This document shows positions 1-7,013 of a stretch of 9,669 nt of DNA, in pieces (position 1 is the first letter of the stretch; the number at the start of each line of letters is the position of its first letter). The translations under genes and the position numbers were made by a program. Origin of the DNA: an uncultured Bacteroidota bacterium. Lineage in GTDB: Bacteria > Bacteroidota > Bacteroidia > Chitinophagales > Saprospiraceae. Under the pieces are notes generated by a model. The model searched no databases, was not told the origin of the DNA, and worked only from the letters and a program-made list of their open reading frames with translations. The DNA is taken from positions 1-9,669 of the forward strand of contig CALEIL010000347.1 in NCBI GenBank assembly GCA_937876435.1, read 5' to 3'.

Positions 1-306
1 TACGGCTCTCAGCGATACCCCTATTGGACCCGGGAGATAAAAAATGGGTGGATAACTTTAGTGCGTTAAACATATACACGGTTCTACCGTAGAGCAATAC
101 GGAATCCACACACCTGCCGGAGGGCAATAGCCCGACCCCTTATCAATGAAAAAATCAGATTATCCCTTGTGAATCCATACGGTATATCATAACTCAGCAA
201 ATGAGTCTCTGTCTTATACTATACTAAGCTGGGTAAGCCTTCTATATTCCTGTAAATGGAATTCTTTTTCCTTAACTAAACGACATTGATTCACAATTGC
301 TGAGCT
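1..306. other. left flank without a convincing gene
   Basis: This stretch lies beyond the 3' end of the dsbD reading frame. No start-to-stop frame of useful length is visible on either strand. Two plus-strand frames are open from the window edge, one to a TAA at 67-69 and one to a TAG at 90-92; either could be the last codons of a gene entering from the left, but 22-29 residues are too few to tell. Two small perfect hairpins occur: ACGGT-TCT-ACCGT at 78-90 and GGGC-AATA-GCCC at 122-133. Neither is followed by a T-run on the plus strand, so a classical terminator is not supported. The rest is AT-rich and unremarkable. Confidence 0.5.
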
Positions 307-1356
307 TCATTTACTCCCTATCAATTCGTCCCGCTGCTCAAAGGCATCCAGGCCGCATTGGAGAAAATCCCTGAAAGCATCCACAGAAGGCGTATATCCT
401 ACGGGTTGATTGAGCAACCTTCCGTCGGGCCCTACCAACGCATAAAGAGGCTGTGAATTATTTTTAAAAAACTCGGTTTGGAAGAAGTGCCATTTGTCGC
501 CCACCGTTCGCAGTTTCCGTTCCCCGCCTGTGTGCTTGGGTAAACTGATCTGCTCGCTTTCGGGTAATTCGGTCCGGTCATCGACGTACAGGGAAATCAG
601 CACAAAATCCTCTTCCATGATCTGCTTGATGCCCGGATTGGGCCAGATGTGCTCTTCCATTTTCCGACAATTAACGCAGGCGTATCCGGAGAAATCGAGA
701 ATCACAGGCTGATTCATTTTCCGTGCGTAATCCAGCCCTTCGTTGAGATCTTTGAAACACGATATATTGTTGGGGCATTCATTGGGATAAATCCAGCTAT
801 ATCCTACCGGAGGGGCCAATCCACTCAACAACTTCAGGGAAGTGAAGGTGTTGGTCTCGCTGTTGTACCGGAAACCACTCATTAAATAAACGGCAAAGGC
901 TATCGACAAAAACCCCAAAGCTTTCCTGGAAATTGAAATTTTCTGTATTCTGGAATCGTGGGGAAACCGGATCAATCCAAACAGGTAAAGTGCCAAACCA
1001 ATGGCAATGACCGCCCATATGATGAGAAACGGTTCGATCTTGAGCAAGCCCCAGTGTTCGACCAGATCCGCATTGGACAAAAACTTAAACGCCAGTCCCA
1101 GTTCCAGGAATCCCATCACCACTTTGACGGTGTTGAGCCAGGAACCCGATCTGGGCAATTTATTCATAAAGGAAGGAAACGCCGCAAACAATGTGAACGG
1201 TAGCGCTAGAGCCAGTCCAAATCCTCCCATCCCGAGCGTCAATTGGGTCGCTCCCCCATCGGAACTCAATGATCCCGCCAGCAGCGAACCCAGGATAGGT
1301 CCGGTACAGGAGAACGAGACCAACGCGAGCGTCAATGCCATAAAAAATATACCCAA
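307..1356 (-). CDS. dsbD: DsbD C-terminal half: membrane segments plus thioredoxin-like domain (downstream of in-frame TGA)
   Basis: This is the second half of a thiol:disulfide interchange protein (DsbD/CcdA-thioredoxin type), which carries electrons across the inner membrane to periplasmic thiol proteins. Residues are numbered from the TTG at 1356. The frame opens with the conserved membrane stretch containing FSCTGP (Cys17, the second redox cysteine of the transmembrane domain). About four more hydrophobic segments follow, up to about residue 162. A thioredoxin-like domain (about 200-349) has a CVNC active site (Cys227, Cys230) and a candidate cis-proline at Pro303. The frame is in phase with the upstream half and separated from it only by TGA (1360-1362) and one TTT codon, so this is one gene interrupted by a stop, not a frameshift. 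The TTG at 1356 is just the first possible start; ATG at 1342 is another. Neither has a clear ribosome binding site. Without readthrough or reinitiation this half would not be made. It ends in TGA itself. Confidence 0.85.
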   Translation of the reverse strand: MGIFFMALTLALVSFSCTGPILGSLLAGSLSSDGGATQLTLGMGGFGLALALPFTLFAAFPSFMNKLPRSGSWLNTVKVVMGFLELGLAFKFLSNADLVEHWGLLKIEPFLIIWAVIAIGLALYLFGLIRFPHDSRIQKISISRKALGFLSIAFAVYLMSGFRYNSETNTFTSLKLLSGLAPPVGYSWIYPNECPNNISCFKDLNEGLDYARKMNQPVILDFSGYACVNCRKMEEHIWPNPGIKQIMEEDFVLISLYVDDRTELPESEQISLPKHTGGERKLRTVGDKWHFFQTEFFKNNSQPLYALVGPDGRLLNQPVGYTPSVDAFRDFLQCGLDAFEQRDELIGSK

Positions 1357-1359
1357 AAA

Positions 1360-2895
1360 TCAACCAACCCCTTCTGCATTGCTCACTTTATTGGTCCAGG
1401 AACTCGGTAAAGTCAGTTCATAATATCCAAAAAAGGAAAAGGCAAAAAACAAAAAGATCAGGAAGAAAAAGACGTTGAGACCGACGTTGGTCGAAATATT
1501 GTTGAGAATGTCCGGATTGATGGTGTCCAGAAAATGGAAAGGTATGCTAAAAATCAGGTAAATAGCCAGAATGGATCCACCATACAGGGCAGCTTTGCCC
1601 AGACCACCTCCTTTAGTGTCCCCGCTCTTGGTAAAGAAACTGACCGTCAACGGGATCATCGGGAAGACGCATGGCGTCAACAGAGCCAGCAAACCTCCGA
1701 GGAATCCCAGAAAAAAGATCCTTCCGTTACCCGATCCCTGGATCAGGGTATGATTATCTTCCGCGGCGATGCAGTTGATGGCTTGCTGTGGTTCCAGAGA
1801 TTCCGGGTTGAGATCGTAATAAGCTAATAAACCTGCAGCAATTTCCGATTCATCGGCCAGCGTCTGAATACCTTCATCGTCGATCAACACGATCACTCCC
1901 GTGGCAGGGTCAAACTGGAACTCCAACGGAGCAGGGAAAACACATTCCACTTCTGTACAAGTCATGTATTCTATACTTCCCTGGAGCGGTAACGAGGCAT
2001 CGGCGAAGGTGATGTCCTGAGACAGGGTAAAGCTTTTTTTCAGCTTGACAACATCCGTTTCAAATATGTCGTCGTAACCTGAGACCGTTTCCTCCGAATC
2101 CTCTTCGAGTGGGGAAAAAGTATAGCCTTCCGCGTTCTCCCCAAAGAGAATACCCAGTGGAATGGGGCCGTCTTCGGAGCCCATCTTACTCGAATAGGCA
2201 TGCCAGCCGTCTTCGATGGTCCCACTAAAAACAAGCGTGGCCGTATAAGATTCCTGATCGTAATTATCGACCCGGGCTTGCCAGATGATTGGATTTTTGA
2301 TATGACCCGAGCCGGGATTATCCTGGGGGGAAGAGGAATTGAACTCGGATAAGTCTATCGAACCGAAGTCGGTTCCGTTATCTTTTTTTTTTGGCTCTGC
2401 CAATAGTCCATTACCATCCTCAGACCCAGAATTGGAGGACGATTCAAAATGAAAAATGAAATCTACCGGCGTGGGAGGCAGGCAGCGGGTATCATCACAG
2501 GTCATATATTCCACGTAACCCGTTATTTCACGGGTATCCGGACTGATCTGGATCTCCTGGGTCAGTACCATTTTGTCATGGTATTTGACCACATCCATCT
2601 CAAAAATTTTGTCGTAACCGGTTTCCTGACTACCCGATTCGCCAGATTCTCCTATAAGTTCAAAACCGAAAGTGGAGTTGAAATTGATCGACGTAGGCAC
2701 CGGACCACCTTCGTCCAGATGCTGTGAATAGACGCTCCATCCGGTCTCGATATACGCCGTAAAAACCAATTCCCATTTATTGCCACCAAGATGTGATTTG
2801 GAGAATTCCCATTCGACCGGGTCTTCAATTTGACCAAACAGCGAAACAGTGATACTCAAAAAAGAGAAAATCAGTATTGAAATCTTTCTCATCAT
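1360..2895 (-). CDS. dsbD: DsbD N-terminal half: signal peptide, two DsbD alpha domains, first membrane segments; ends at premature TGA
   Basis: Residues are numbered from ATG 2895, giving 511 aa. A signal peptide (about 1-21, ending SLFG before Q) is followed by two homologous periplasmic domains of the DsbD alpha type, about 25-150 and 202-331. Each ends in an EYMTC-x4-C signature (Cys133/Cys138 and Cys313/Cys318). A linker leads to three membrane segments, the first with the hallmark TPCVFPMIPLT (Cys409, first redox cysteine of the transmembrane domain). The frame stops at TGA 1360-1362 after GVG, where the family normally continues GG-FLGIFF. GGA to TGA is a single-base change, so the product lacks the second membrane cysteine and the thioredoxin domain. 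I prefer ATG 2895 over the upstream TTG at 2922 because the signal peptide begins there and AGGAA lies 6 bases upstream; ATG 2892 is also possible. The gene lies about 90 bases downstream of purQ on the same strand. An A10 run sits in the linker between the alpha domains. Confidence 0.9.
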   Translation of the reverse strand: MMRKISILIFSFLSITVSLFGQIEDPVEWEFSKSHLGGNKWELVFTAYIETGWSVYSQHLDEGGPVPTSINFNSTFGFELIGESGESGSQETGYDKIFEMDVVKYHDKMVLTQEIQISPDTREITGYVEYMTCDDTRCLPPTPVDFIFHFESSSNSGSEDGNGLLAEPKKKDNGTDFGSIDLSEFNSSSPQDNPGSGHIKNPIIWQARVDNYDQESYTATLVFSGTIEDGWHAYSSKMGSEDGPIPLGILFGENAEGYTFSPLEEDSEETVSGYDDIFETDVVKLKKSFTLSQDITFADASLPLQGSIEYMTCTEVECVFPAPLEFQFDPATGVIVLIDDEGIQTLADESEIAAGLLAYYDLNPESLEPQQAINCIAAEDNHTLIQGSGNGRIFFLGFLGGLLALLTPCVFPMIPLTVSFFTKSGDTKGGGLGKAALYGGSILAIYLIFSIPFHFLDTINPDILNNISTNVGLNVFFFLIFLFFAFSFFGYYELTLPSSWTNKVSNAEGVG

Positions 2896-2901
2896 GACAA
2901 A

Positions 2902-2906
2902 TTCCT
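2902..2906 (-). promoter_or_regulatory. Shine-Dalgarno-like AGGAA before dsbD
   Basis: AGGAA lies 6 bases before ATG 2895 and favours that start over the TTG at 2922. The surrounding word CAGGAATTT occurs twice in tandem here; the second copy of AGGAA is at 2913-2917. Other genes in the window lack a clear Shine-Dalgarno sequence, so its functional weight is uncertain. Confidence 0.4.
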
Positions 2907-2984
2907 GGTAAATTCCTGACAAAGTAACAAAAAGCGGTCAAAGAAAGTAGTTCATTATCAGTGATTTAACGTGGTCTTAATGGT

Positions 2985-3692
2985 TTACAATTGATGCACC
3001 GGAATTTTTAATAGATTTTCAAACAAAATGCGACCGTCCTCCAATCCAACCACGACTTCGGAGGCACGCTCCGGATGGGGCATCATCCCAAAAACATTTC
3101 CTTCTTTGTTGCAAATACCGGCTATATGTTCCACCGACCCATTGAGAATGTTGGCATCATCCACCACTCCATCAAGCGTACAATACCGAAAAAGGATCTG
3201 GTCATTTTCTTTCAAATCTGAAAGTGTCTGGGCATCGCAATAATAGCGCCCTTCGCCGTGGGCCATGGGCATCGTCAGGACACTTCCTGGTTCCAGAGAG
3301 CTGGTTAGCAGCCTGTTGTTGGTTTCCACACGAAGATGGATGTTTTTGGAAATATACTTCTGATTTTGATTGCTCAGTAAAGCGCCTGGCAACAGACCTG
3401 ATTCACACAGAATCTGAAACCCGTTGCATATTCCGAAGACGTATCCACCCTTCGCGGCATGGGCTATCACAGCATCCATTATATGAGAGATCCTGGCGAT
3501 CGCACCGCTTCTCAGGTAATCCCCGTATGAAAATCCGCCAGGAAGGATAATGCAGTCTTCCGGACCAAATCCTTCAAGGGAATAGTCTTTGTGCCAGATT
3601 TTCCTGACGGAGGCTCCTACCAGTTCCTGGAGTACGTATACCATATCGTCGTCACAATTGGATCCTGGAAATACCACTACACCAAATTTCAT
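2985..3692 (-). CDS. purQ: phosphoribosylformylglycinamidine synthase subunit PurQ
   Basis: This is the glutamine amidotransferase subunit of FGAM synthase. It hydrolyses glutamine and passes ammonia to PurL, which converts FGAR to FGAM in de novo purine synthesis in the cytoplasm. The 235-residue length fits stand-alone PurQ. The start is the typical KFGVVVFPGSNCDDD, the PGGFSYGDYLR oxyanion-loop region lies at 51-61, the nucleophile is Cys89 in FGICNGFQIL, and the catalytic His206 and Glu208 lie in PHPERA. A separate PurQ implies a PurS/PurL/PurQ enzyme rather than the fused large PurL; no purS or purL is in the window. ATG 3692 is the natural family start; no clear Shine-Dalgarno sequence precedes it. 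A good promoter candidate lies about 60 bases upstream, so it may be expressed independently of the membrane-protein gene 108 bases upstream. dsbD follows downstream and could be cotranscribed. Confidence 0.97.
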   Translation of the reverse strand: MKFGVVVFPGSNCDDDMVYVLQELVGASVRKIWHKDYSLEGFGPEDCIILPGGFSYGDYLRSGAIARISHIMDAVIAHAAKGGYVFGICNGFQILCESGLLPGALLSNQNQKYISKNIHLRVETNNRLLTSSLEPGSVLTMPMAHGEGRYYCDAQTLSDLKENDQILFRYCTLDGVVDDANILNGSVEHIAGICNKEGNVFGMMPHPERASEVVVGLEDGRILFENLLKIPVHQL

Positions 3693-3752
3693 TGTATCGT
3701 CATTTTATAGTCAATAATCGGTATTTTCACAATATTGAATGAAAATCCTACG

Positions 3753-3785
3753 CAAAGATACAACCTTTTGATCTAATTATTCAGA
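3753..3785 (-). promoter_or_regulatory. putative Bacteroidota promoter for purQ
   Basis: On the minus strand TATCTTTG (3753-3760) matches the TAnnTTTG -7 box exactly and is followed by C, as is common. TCTG (3782-3785), one mismatch from TTTG, lies 21 bases upstream. Transcription would begin near 3745 and give a leader of about 50 bases before ATG 3692. Confidence 0.5.
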
Positions 3786-3800
3786 CAGGCCCCTCTCCTC

Positions 3801-4772
3801 TCATATCAAAAAATACTGAAACAGCACCACGAGTATCAATAGCAAAAGATGGATGCTTTCTGCGATAGAAATTCTCCGGATGCCCACGATGTACAATCCC
3901 ATTAATATTCCTGCGGGGAGTATAATAAGCTGCAAATCGTCCAGACTCGTATAAAACCCCAAACCAAAGGCAGCCACCGACATGACCATCAGGTAAAATA
4001 AAAAGGTGAGCTTGTTTCGCACAAAAATATTGGTGCGGGTAATCACCGTATTGAGGACGGCAAATATGAATATCGCCAGCAGACCCACTATTCCGGTCTT
4101 GATGATTCCATAGTTCTGATAGATGAATTCGTAGTTGAAAAGCCTGAGCTGTTCCCATATCCGAAGGTATCCGACGCTGGCCTGATCCAGTAACACCCAG
4201 TACGCGGTCAGAAAATAGAAGGGTGTCAAAACGCCCAATAAGTACAAAATAACATCCCGGATCCTGACCAGAATCACCGCATTGACCGCTACGATGAAAA
4301 AAGGCACGTAATATATAAAGCCAGAATCAAAAAACACCGCTAAACTCACAAAAAACCCCGTATTGAAAAGGCGTTTTGACCGCTGGTTTCGATGTATGGT
4401 CTGGAAGAGTTGCATAATGGCCAGAATAATGAAGGTGTTCCCCAGAAGCATCGGACTCAAAGGGTGGATATCCGGTATGAGAGACAGCACCAGAACATAA
4501 AACACACCGGGAATCAGACTGCTTACGTAGGAAAGATTGTTTAACTCTGTCAACCGATTCACCAGAATCGCCTGATAGAATATGATCAAAATCGAAAAGA
4601 TTTTATACCAAACCTTATCCTCCCCAAACGTCAGGCCCCATAAATCATAAATAATCGATCCCTGAGAAACCCCATCGTATTCATTGAAAAAGGTAAAAAG
4701 CCTTAATAATACCACGTATATTAAGACAAAAAAATAGGTTTGGATTCTATTCTTCCGAAAAAGCTCTAACAC
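3801..4772 (-). CDS. polytopic inner-membrane protein, DUF6427-like
   Basis: This is a 323-residue, very hydrophobic protein with about ten membrane segments spread over its whole length (for example about 11-28, 56-72, 83-99, 108-125, 152-169, 173-193, 224-242, 254-273, 280-296 and 304-322). It has no signal peptide beyond the first segment and no soluble domain. A basic loop around 127-135 followed by LFNTGFFVSLAVFF, and later VRIRDVILYLLGVLTPFYF, resemble from memory the Bacteroidota family DUF6427, whose function is unknown; an uncharacterised polytopic membrane protein is the safe description. The start is GTG 4772, because an in-frame TGA lies four codons upstream and no earlier start exists between them; translation from MLELFRKNR is plausible. 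It is divergent from the polyprenyl synthase gene and upstream of purQ on the same strand. No strong promoter was recognised for it. Confidence 0.85.
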   Translation of the reverse strand: MLELFRKNRIQTYFFVLIYVVLLRLFTFFNEYDGVSQGSIIYDLWGLTFGEDKVWYKIFSILIIFYQAILVNRLTELNNLSYVSSLIPGVFYVLVLSLIPDIHPLSPMLLGNTFIILAIMQLFQTIHRNQRSKRLFNTGFFVSLAVFFDSGFIYYVPFFIVAVNAVILVRIRDVILYLLGVLTPFYFLTAYWVLLDQASVGYLRIWEQLRLFNYEFIYQNYGIIKTGIVGLLAIFIFAVLNTVITRTNIFVRNKLTFLFYLMVMSVAAFGLGFYTSLDDLQLIILPAGILMGLYIVGIRRISIAESIHLLLLILVVLFQYFLI

Positions 4773-4909
4773 CGGATCGATTCATTTTGGTCGTAAATGT
4801 AATGAAAACGGTTTTATAAATTCGTGCCATACCATTTTATAACTTTAGGAGCGGTCTTGCTGCTGAGGGCTATTTTGACCGTTTTCACCGAAACAGCCAA
4901 ACCAAAAAG

Positions 4910-4939
4910 TTGAGGGCATATATTATTTTTCTATCTTGC
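4910..4939 (+). promoter_or_regulatory. putative promoter for polyprenyl synthase
   Basis: TTG (4910-4912), 19 bases, then TATCTTGC (4932-4939). This is the Bacteroidota TTTG / TAnnTTTG pattern with one T missing in the -7 box. Transcription would begin near 4945, leaving a leader of only about 14 bases before ATG 4959. Confidence 0.4.
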
Positions 4940-4958
4940 GCAACGTATACAGACACCT

Positions 4959-5939
4959 ATGCCTGGAAATCTTGACGACATCAAAGCACCCGTCAAAGAA
5001 GAATTAAAATTCTTTGAAAAGGAGTTTAAAGACTCCATGAAAAGTTCTGTGCCCTTGCTCAACAGGATTACCCATTATCTGACCCGGCACAAGGGCAAAC
5101 AAATCCGGCCCCTGCTGGTCCTGCTTAGCGCAGAAGTATCGGGGGGCATCGTAGATAAAACGTACCGGGCCGCCAGCCTGGTGGAATTGCTCCATACGGC
5201 CAGCCTGGTCCACGACGATGTGGTGGACGATGCGCTCGAAAGAAGAGGGTTTTTTAGCGTGTTTGCCCTATGGAAGAAAAAAGCGGCTGTACTGATCGGT
5301 GATTATTTACTGGCTCAGGGTCTTTTGCTGGCAGTCCAGCACAAGGATTACGACATCCTGGAGACCGTATCGGACGCGGTCAGATTGATGAGTGAAGGTG
5401 AATTGCTCCAGATCGAAAAATCACGCCAGCTCAATATCACCGAAGAGGAATATTTCAACATTATCGAACGAAAAACGGCTTCACTTCTCGCGGCGGCCTG
5501 CAAAGCCGGCTCTATGTCCACCGTAGAAAATCCTGAGGAGCCAGTCGTCGGGGATATGTTGGATTTTGGACATCACATCGGTGTGGCCTTCCAGATGAAA
5601 GACGACCTGTTCGACTATGGGAACAACAAAACCGGAAAACCGACGGGCAATGATATCCGGGAAAAGAAAATTACATTGCCCCTGATCCATACACTGACAA
5701 ATGCGGACTCGAAAACCCGGCGCCAAATCATCCGCATACTTAAGAAAAGTAAGAAATCCAACGATCAGGTCAACAAGGTCATCGATCTGGTTCTCCTGGG
5801 GGACGGGGTATCTTATACAGAGAACAAGATGTACGAGCACCTGACCATCGCCCGGGAAATTCTTATGCGGCAACCCGACACCCCTGCCCGGAATTCGCTG
5901 GAGCGATTATTGGAATTCATCGGGGAAAGGAATTATTGA
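4959..5939 (+). CDS. polyprenyl diphosphate synthase (long-chain, IspB/octaprenyl-type)
   Basis: This cytoplasmic all-trans prenyltransferase extends an allylic diphosphate with isopentenyl diphosphate. The 326-residue length is usual for the family. GKQIRP at 46-51 binds substrate diphosphate. The first aspartate-rich motif is HDDVVDD (Asp86, Asp87, Asp90) and the second is FQMKDDLFDY (Asp215, Asp216, Asp219), followed by GNNKTGKPTGNDIREKK, the usual lysine-containing loop. Ala81 five residues before the first motif (HTASLVHDD) is a small residue, as in long-chain enzymes such as IspB, where bulky aromatics would stop chain growth. I therefore infer a long-chain product, most likely the menaquinone side chain; exact length cannot be read. 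ATG 4959 is the first start after the promoter candidate. It is transcribed alone and meets the convergent lipoprotein gene after 15 bases. Confidence 0.95.
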   Translation: MPGNLDDIKAPVKEELKFFEKEFKDSMKSSVPLLNRITHYLTRHKGKQIRPLLVLLSAEVSGGIVDKTYRAASLVELLHTASLVHDDVVDDALERRGFFSVFALWKKKAAVLIGDYLLAQGLLLAVQHKDYDILETVSDAVRLMSEGELLQIEKSRQLNITEEEYFNIIERKTASLLAAACKAGSMSTVENPEEPVVGDMLDFGHHIGVAFQMKDDLFDYGNNKTGKPTGNDIREKKITLPLIHTLTNADSKTRRQIIRILKKSKKSNDQVNKVIDLVLLGDGVSYTENKMYEHLTIAREILMRQPDTPARNSLERLLEFIGERNY

Positions 5940-5954
5940 GGGAGACGATTTCTC

Positions 5955-6833
5955 TCAAAACCAGCGCGCTTTGTAAACCCTGATATCGGGAAAAGCCAAC
6001 CGAAGATCTGGATTGAAAAACGAGACGTGGTATGTCCACCAGCTTTCTTCCGGTACCGTATATATATACCGGCCGTTCGGGTGCAATCCCAGGCTTTTGA
6101 TGTTTTCGGCATCCGGGAATCCGTCAATTTTATCGAAGGCCTGAGCGTCGATATCAAAAATCCACGCTCCGGTACGCTCGGTCATCAACAGGTGATTTCC
6201 ATCCGGCGTCATAGTCAGATCGTGACCGCTTTCACCGGGGATGGCCCATTCATTTTCCAGATTCATCCGATCTTCTTCCCCGTCTGTGTAAAATCGCAGA
6301 ACATCATATCCGAGCGCGTACAATCCATTTCGCTTGTGGTCCCATACCACCCCGTGGCCGGAATACAGCGAGTCTTCAAAAACCAACCGGGTACTTTCGA
6401 TATCAAAAATCATCAGTTTATTGCCCCGGGGATGCGTGGATGCAGCCGCAGCCAATCTGTTTCCTGGCAAGATTTCGATGGAATGCGCATTGGGCACTTC
6501 CGCATAGAACAGCACCTTTTTCGTGGCTATTTCGACCAGGGCAACCGCACCGGAAGAGGATGAAATCATCATTTTATTGCCATCATCGTAAACCTTACAG
6601 TCATCGATGGAATTGAAATTTTTCGTGCGCATGGTTTCCGGGAGATCCATAGCTTCGTGGGCGTTCCACTCCCAAATCACGGCCGGTGTATCCGGCGTCG
6701 ATTGTCTCAGATCCACGATATACACATAGTTGTCTCCGCAGACCAGAACCTTGTGTTCATCCCCGGCTACGCGATTTCCGCATCCCGCCAGAACGAGCCC
6801 TAAGACAAAAAGGGTAAATATTCGGTACAACAT
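5955..6833 (-). CDS. beta-propeller-like lipoprotein, DUF6528-like
   Basis: This is a predicted exported lipoprotein of 292 residues. From ATG 6833 it begins with a hydrophobic signal and a lipobox LAGC (Cys18). I chose this start over a TTG at 6887, which would bury the signal behind 18 extra residues. The mature part shows repeated beta-propeller-like blades: ISSSSGAVALVEI, AHSIEILPGNRLAAAAS, GHGVVWDHKRNGLYALGYDVL, GHDLTMTPDGNHLLMTE, and LGLHPNGRYIYT. An early IWEWNAHE and the serine-rich S-GAVAL block resemble from memory the Bacteroidota family DUF6528, whose biochemical role is unknown. Asp/His-rich loops would suit ligand or sugar binding, but nothing catalytic can be assigned. No polysaccharide-utilisation genes flank it. 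It ends in TGA, with the polyprenyl synthase stop only 15 bases away on the other strand; the short gap contains at most a bulged TGAGAGA-type hairpin, so the two transcripts probably overlap at their 3' ends. Confidence 0.85.
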   Translation of the reverse strand: MLYRIFTLFVLGLVLAGCGNRVAGDEHKVLVCGDNYVYIVDLRQSTPDTPAVIWEWNAHEAMDLPETMRTKNFNSIDDCKVYDDGNKMMISSSSGAVALVEIATKKVLFYAEVPNAHSIEILPGNRLAAAASTHPRGNKLMIFDIESTRLVFEDSLYSGHGVVWDHKRNGLYALGYDVLRFYTDGEEDRMNLENEWAIPGESGHDLTMTPDGNHLLMTERTGAWIFDIDAQAFDKIDGFPDAENIKSLGLHPNGRYIYTVPEESWWTYHVSFFNPDLRLAFPDIRVYKARWF

Positions 6834-6853
6834 TTTCGGTGCATTCTTAGGCT

Positions 6854-6888
6854 GAAAGATAGGATAAATCCTCCGAAAACTTGACAAA
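6854..6888 (-). promoter_or_regulatory. putative promoter for the DUF6528-like lipoprotein
   Basis: On the minus strand TTTG (6885-6888) is followed after 23 bases by TATCTTTC (6854-6861), one mismatch from TAnnTTTG. The spacer is at the long end of what is accepted. It lies 20 bases before ATG 6833 and is incompatible with the TTG start at 6887, supporting the shorter protein. Confidence 0.4.
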
Positions 6889-7013
6889 CTTTAAATCCGG
6901 GCTTCCTTTTATCCGCTTAGATTATACTATGGAGGGAAAATCTCACAAAACCTGATATCAAAATTCAACGGGCTAAATGCGTTTTTTTTTTATTAGGTTG
7001 GATGTATTTCACC

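Noticed and set aside
3..92. C-terminal fragment of a plus-strand gene entering from the left
   Set aside because: Two different frames are open from the edge and neither gives recognisable family residues; noted in the flank entry but not called.
1360..1362. TGA as selenocysteine or as a reassigned glycine/tryptophan codon
   Set aside because: The position is a glycine, not a cysteine, in the family, and five frames in the window end in TGA as a normal stop.
2920..2942. Promoter for dsbD (TTACTTTG at 2920-2927 with TTTG at 2939-2942, minus strand)
   Set aside because: The spacer is only 11 bases and the -7 box has a mismatch at its second base; too weak to list.
4785..4800. -7-like TACATTTA upstream of the DUF6427-like gene (minus strand)
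   Set aside because: The last base mismatches and no TTTG lies at a workable distance.
4805..4815. Palindrome AAAACGGTTTT in the divergent intergenic region
   Set aside because: Arms are short and AT-rich and nothing links it to a regulator.
6981..6991. T10 run as a terminator downstream of the M56 gene
   Set aside because: The T-run is on the plus strand while the gene is on the minus strand, and no stem precedes it.
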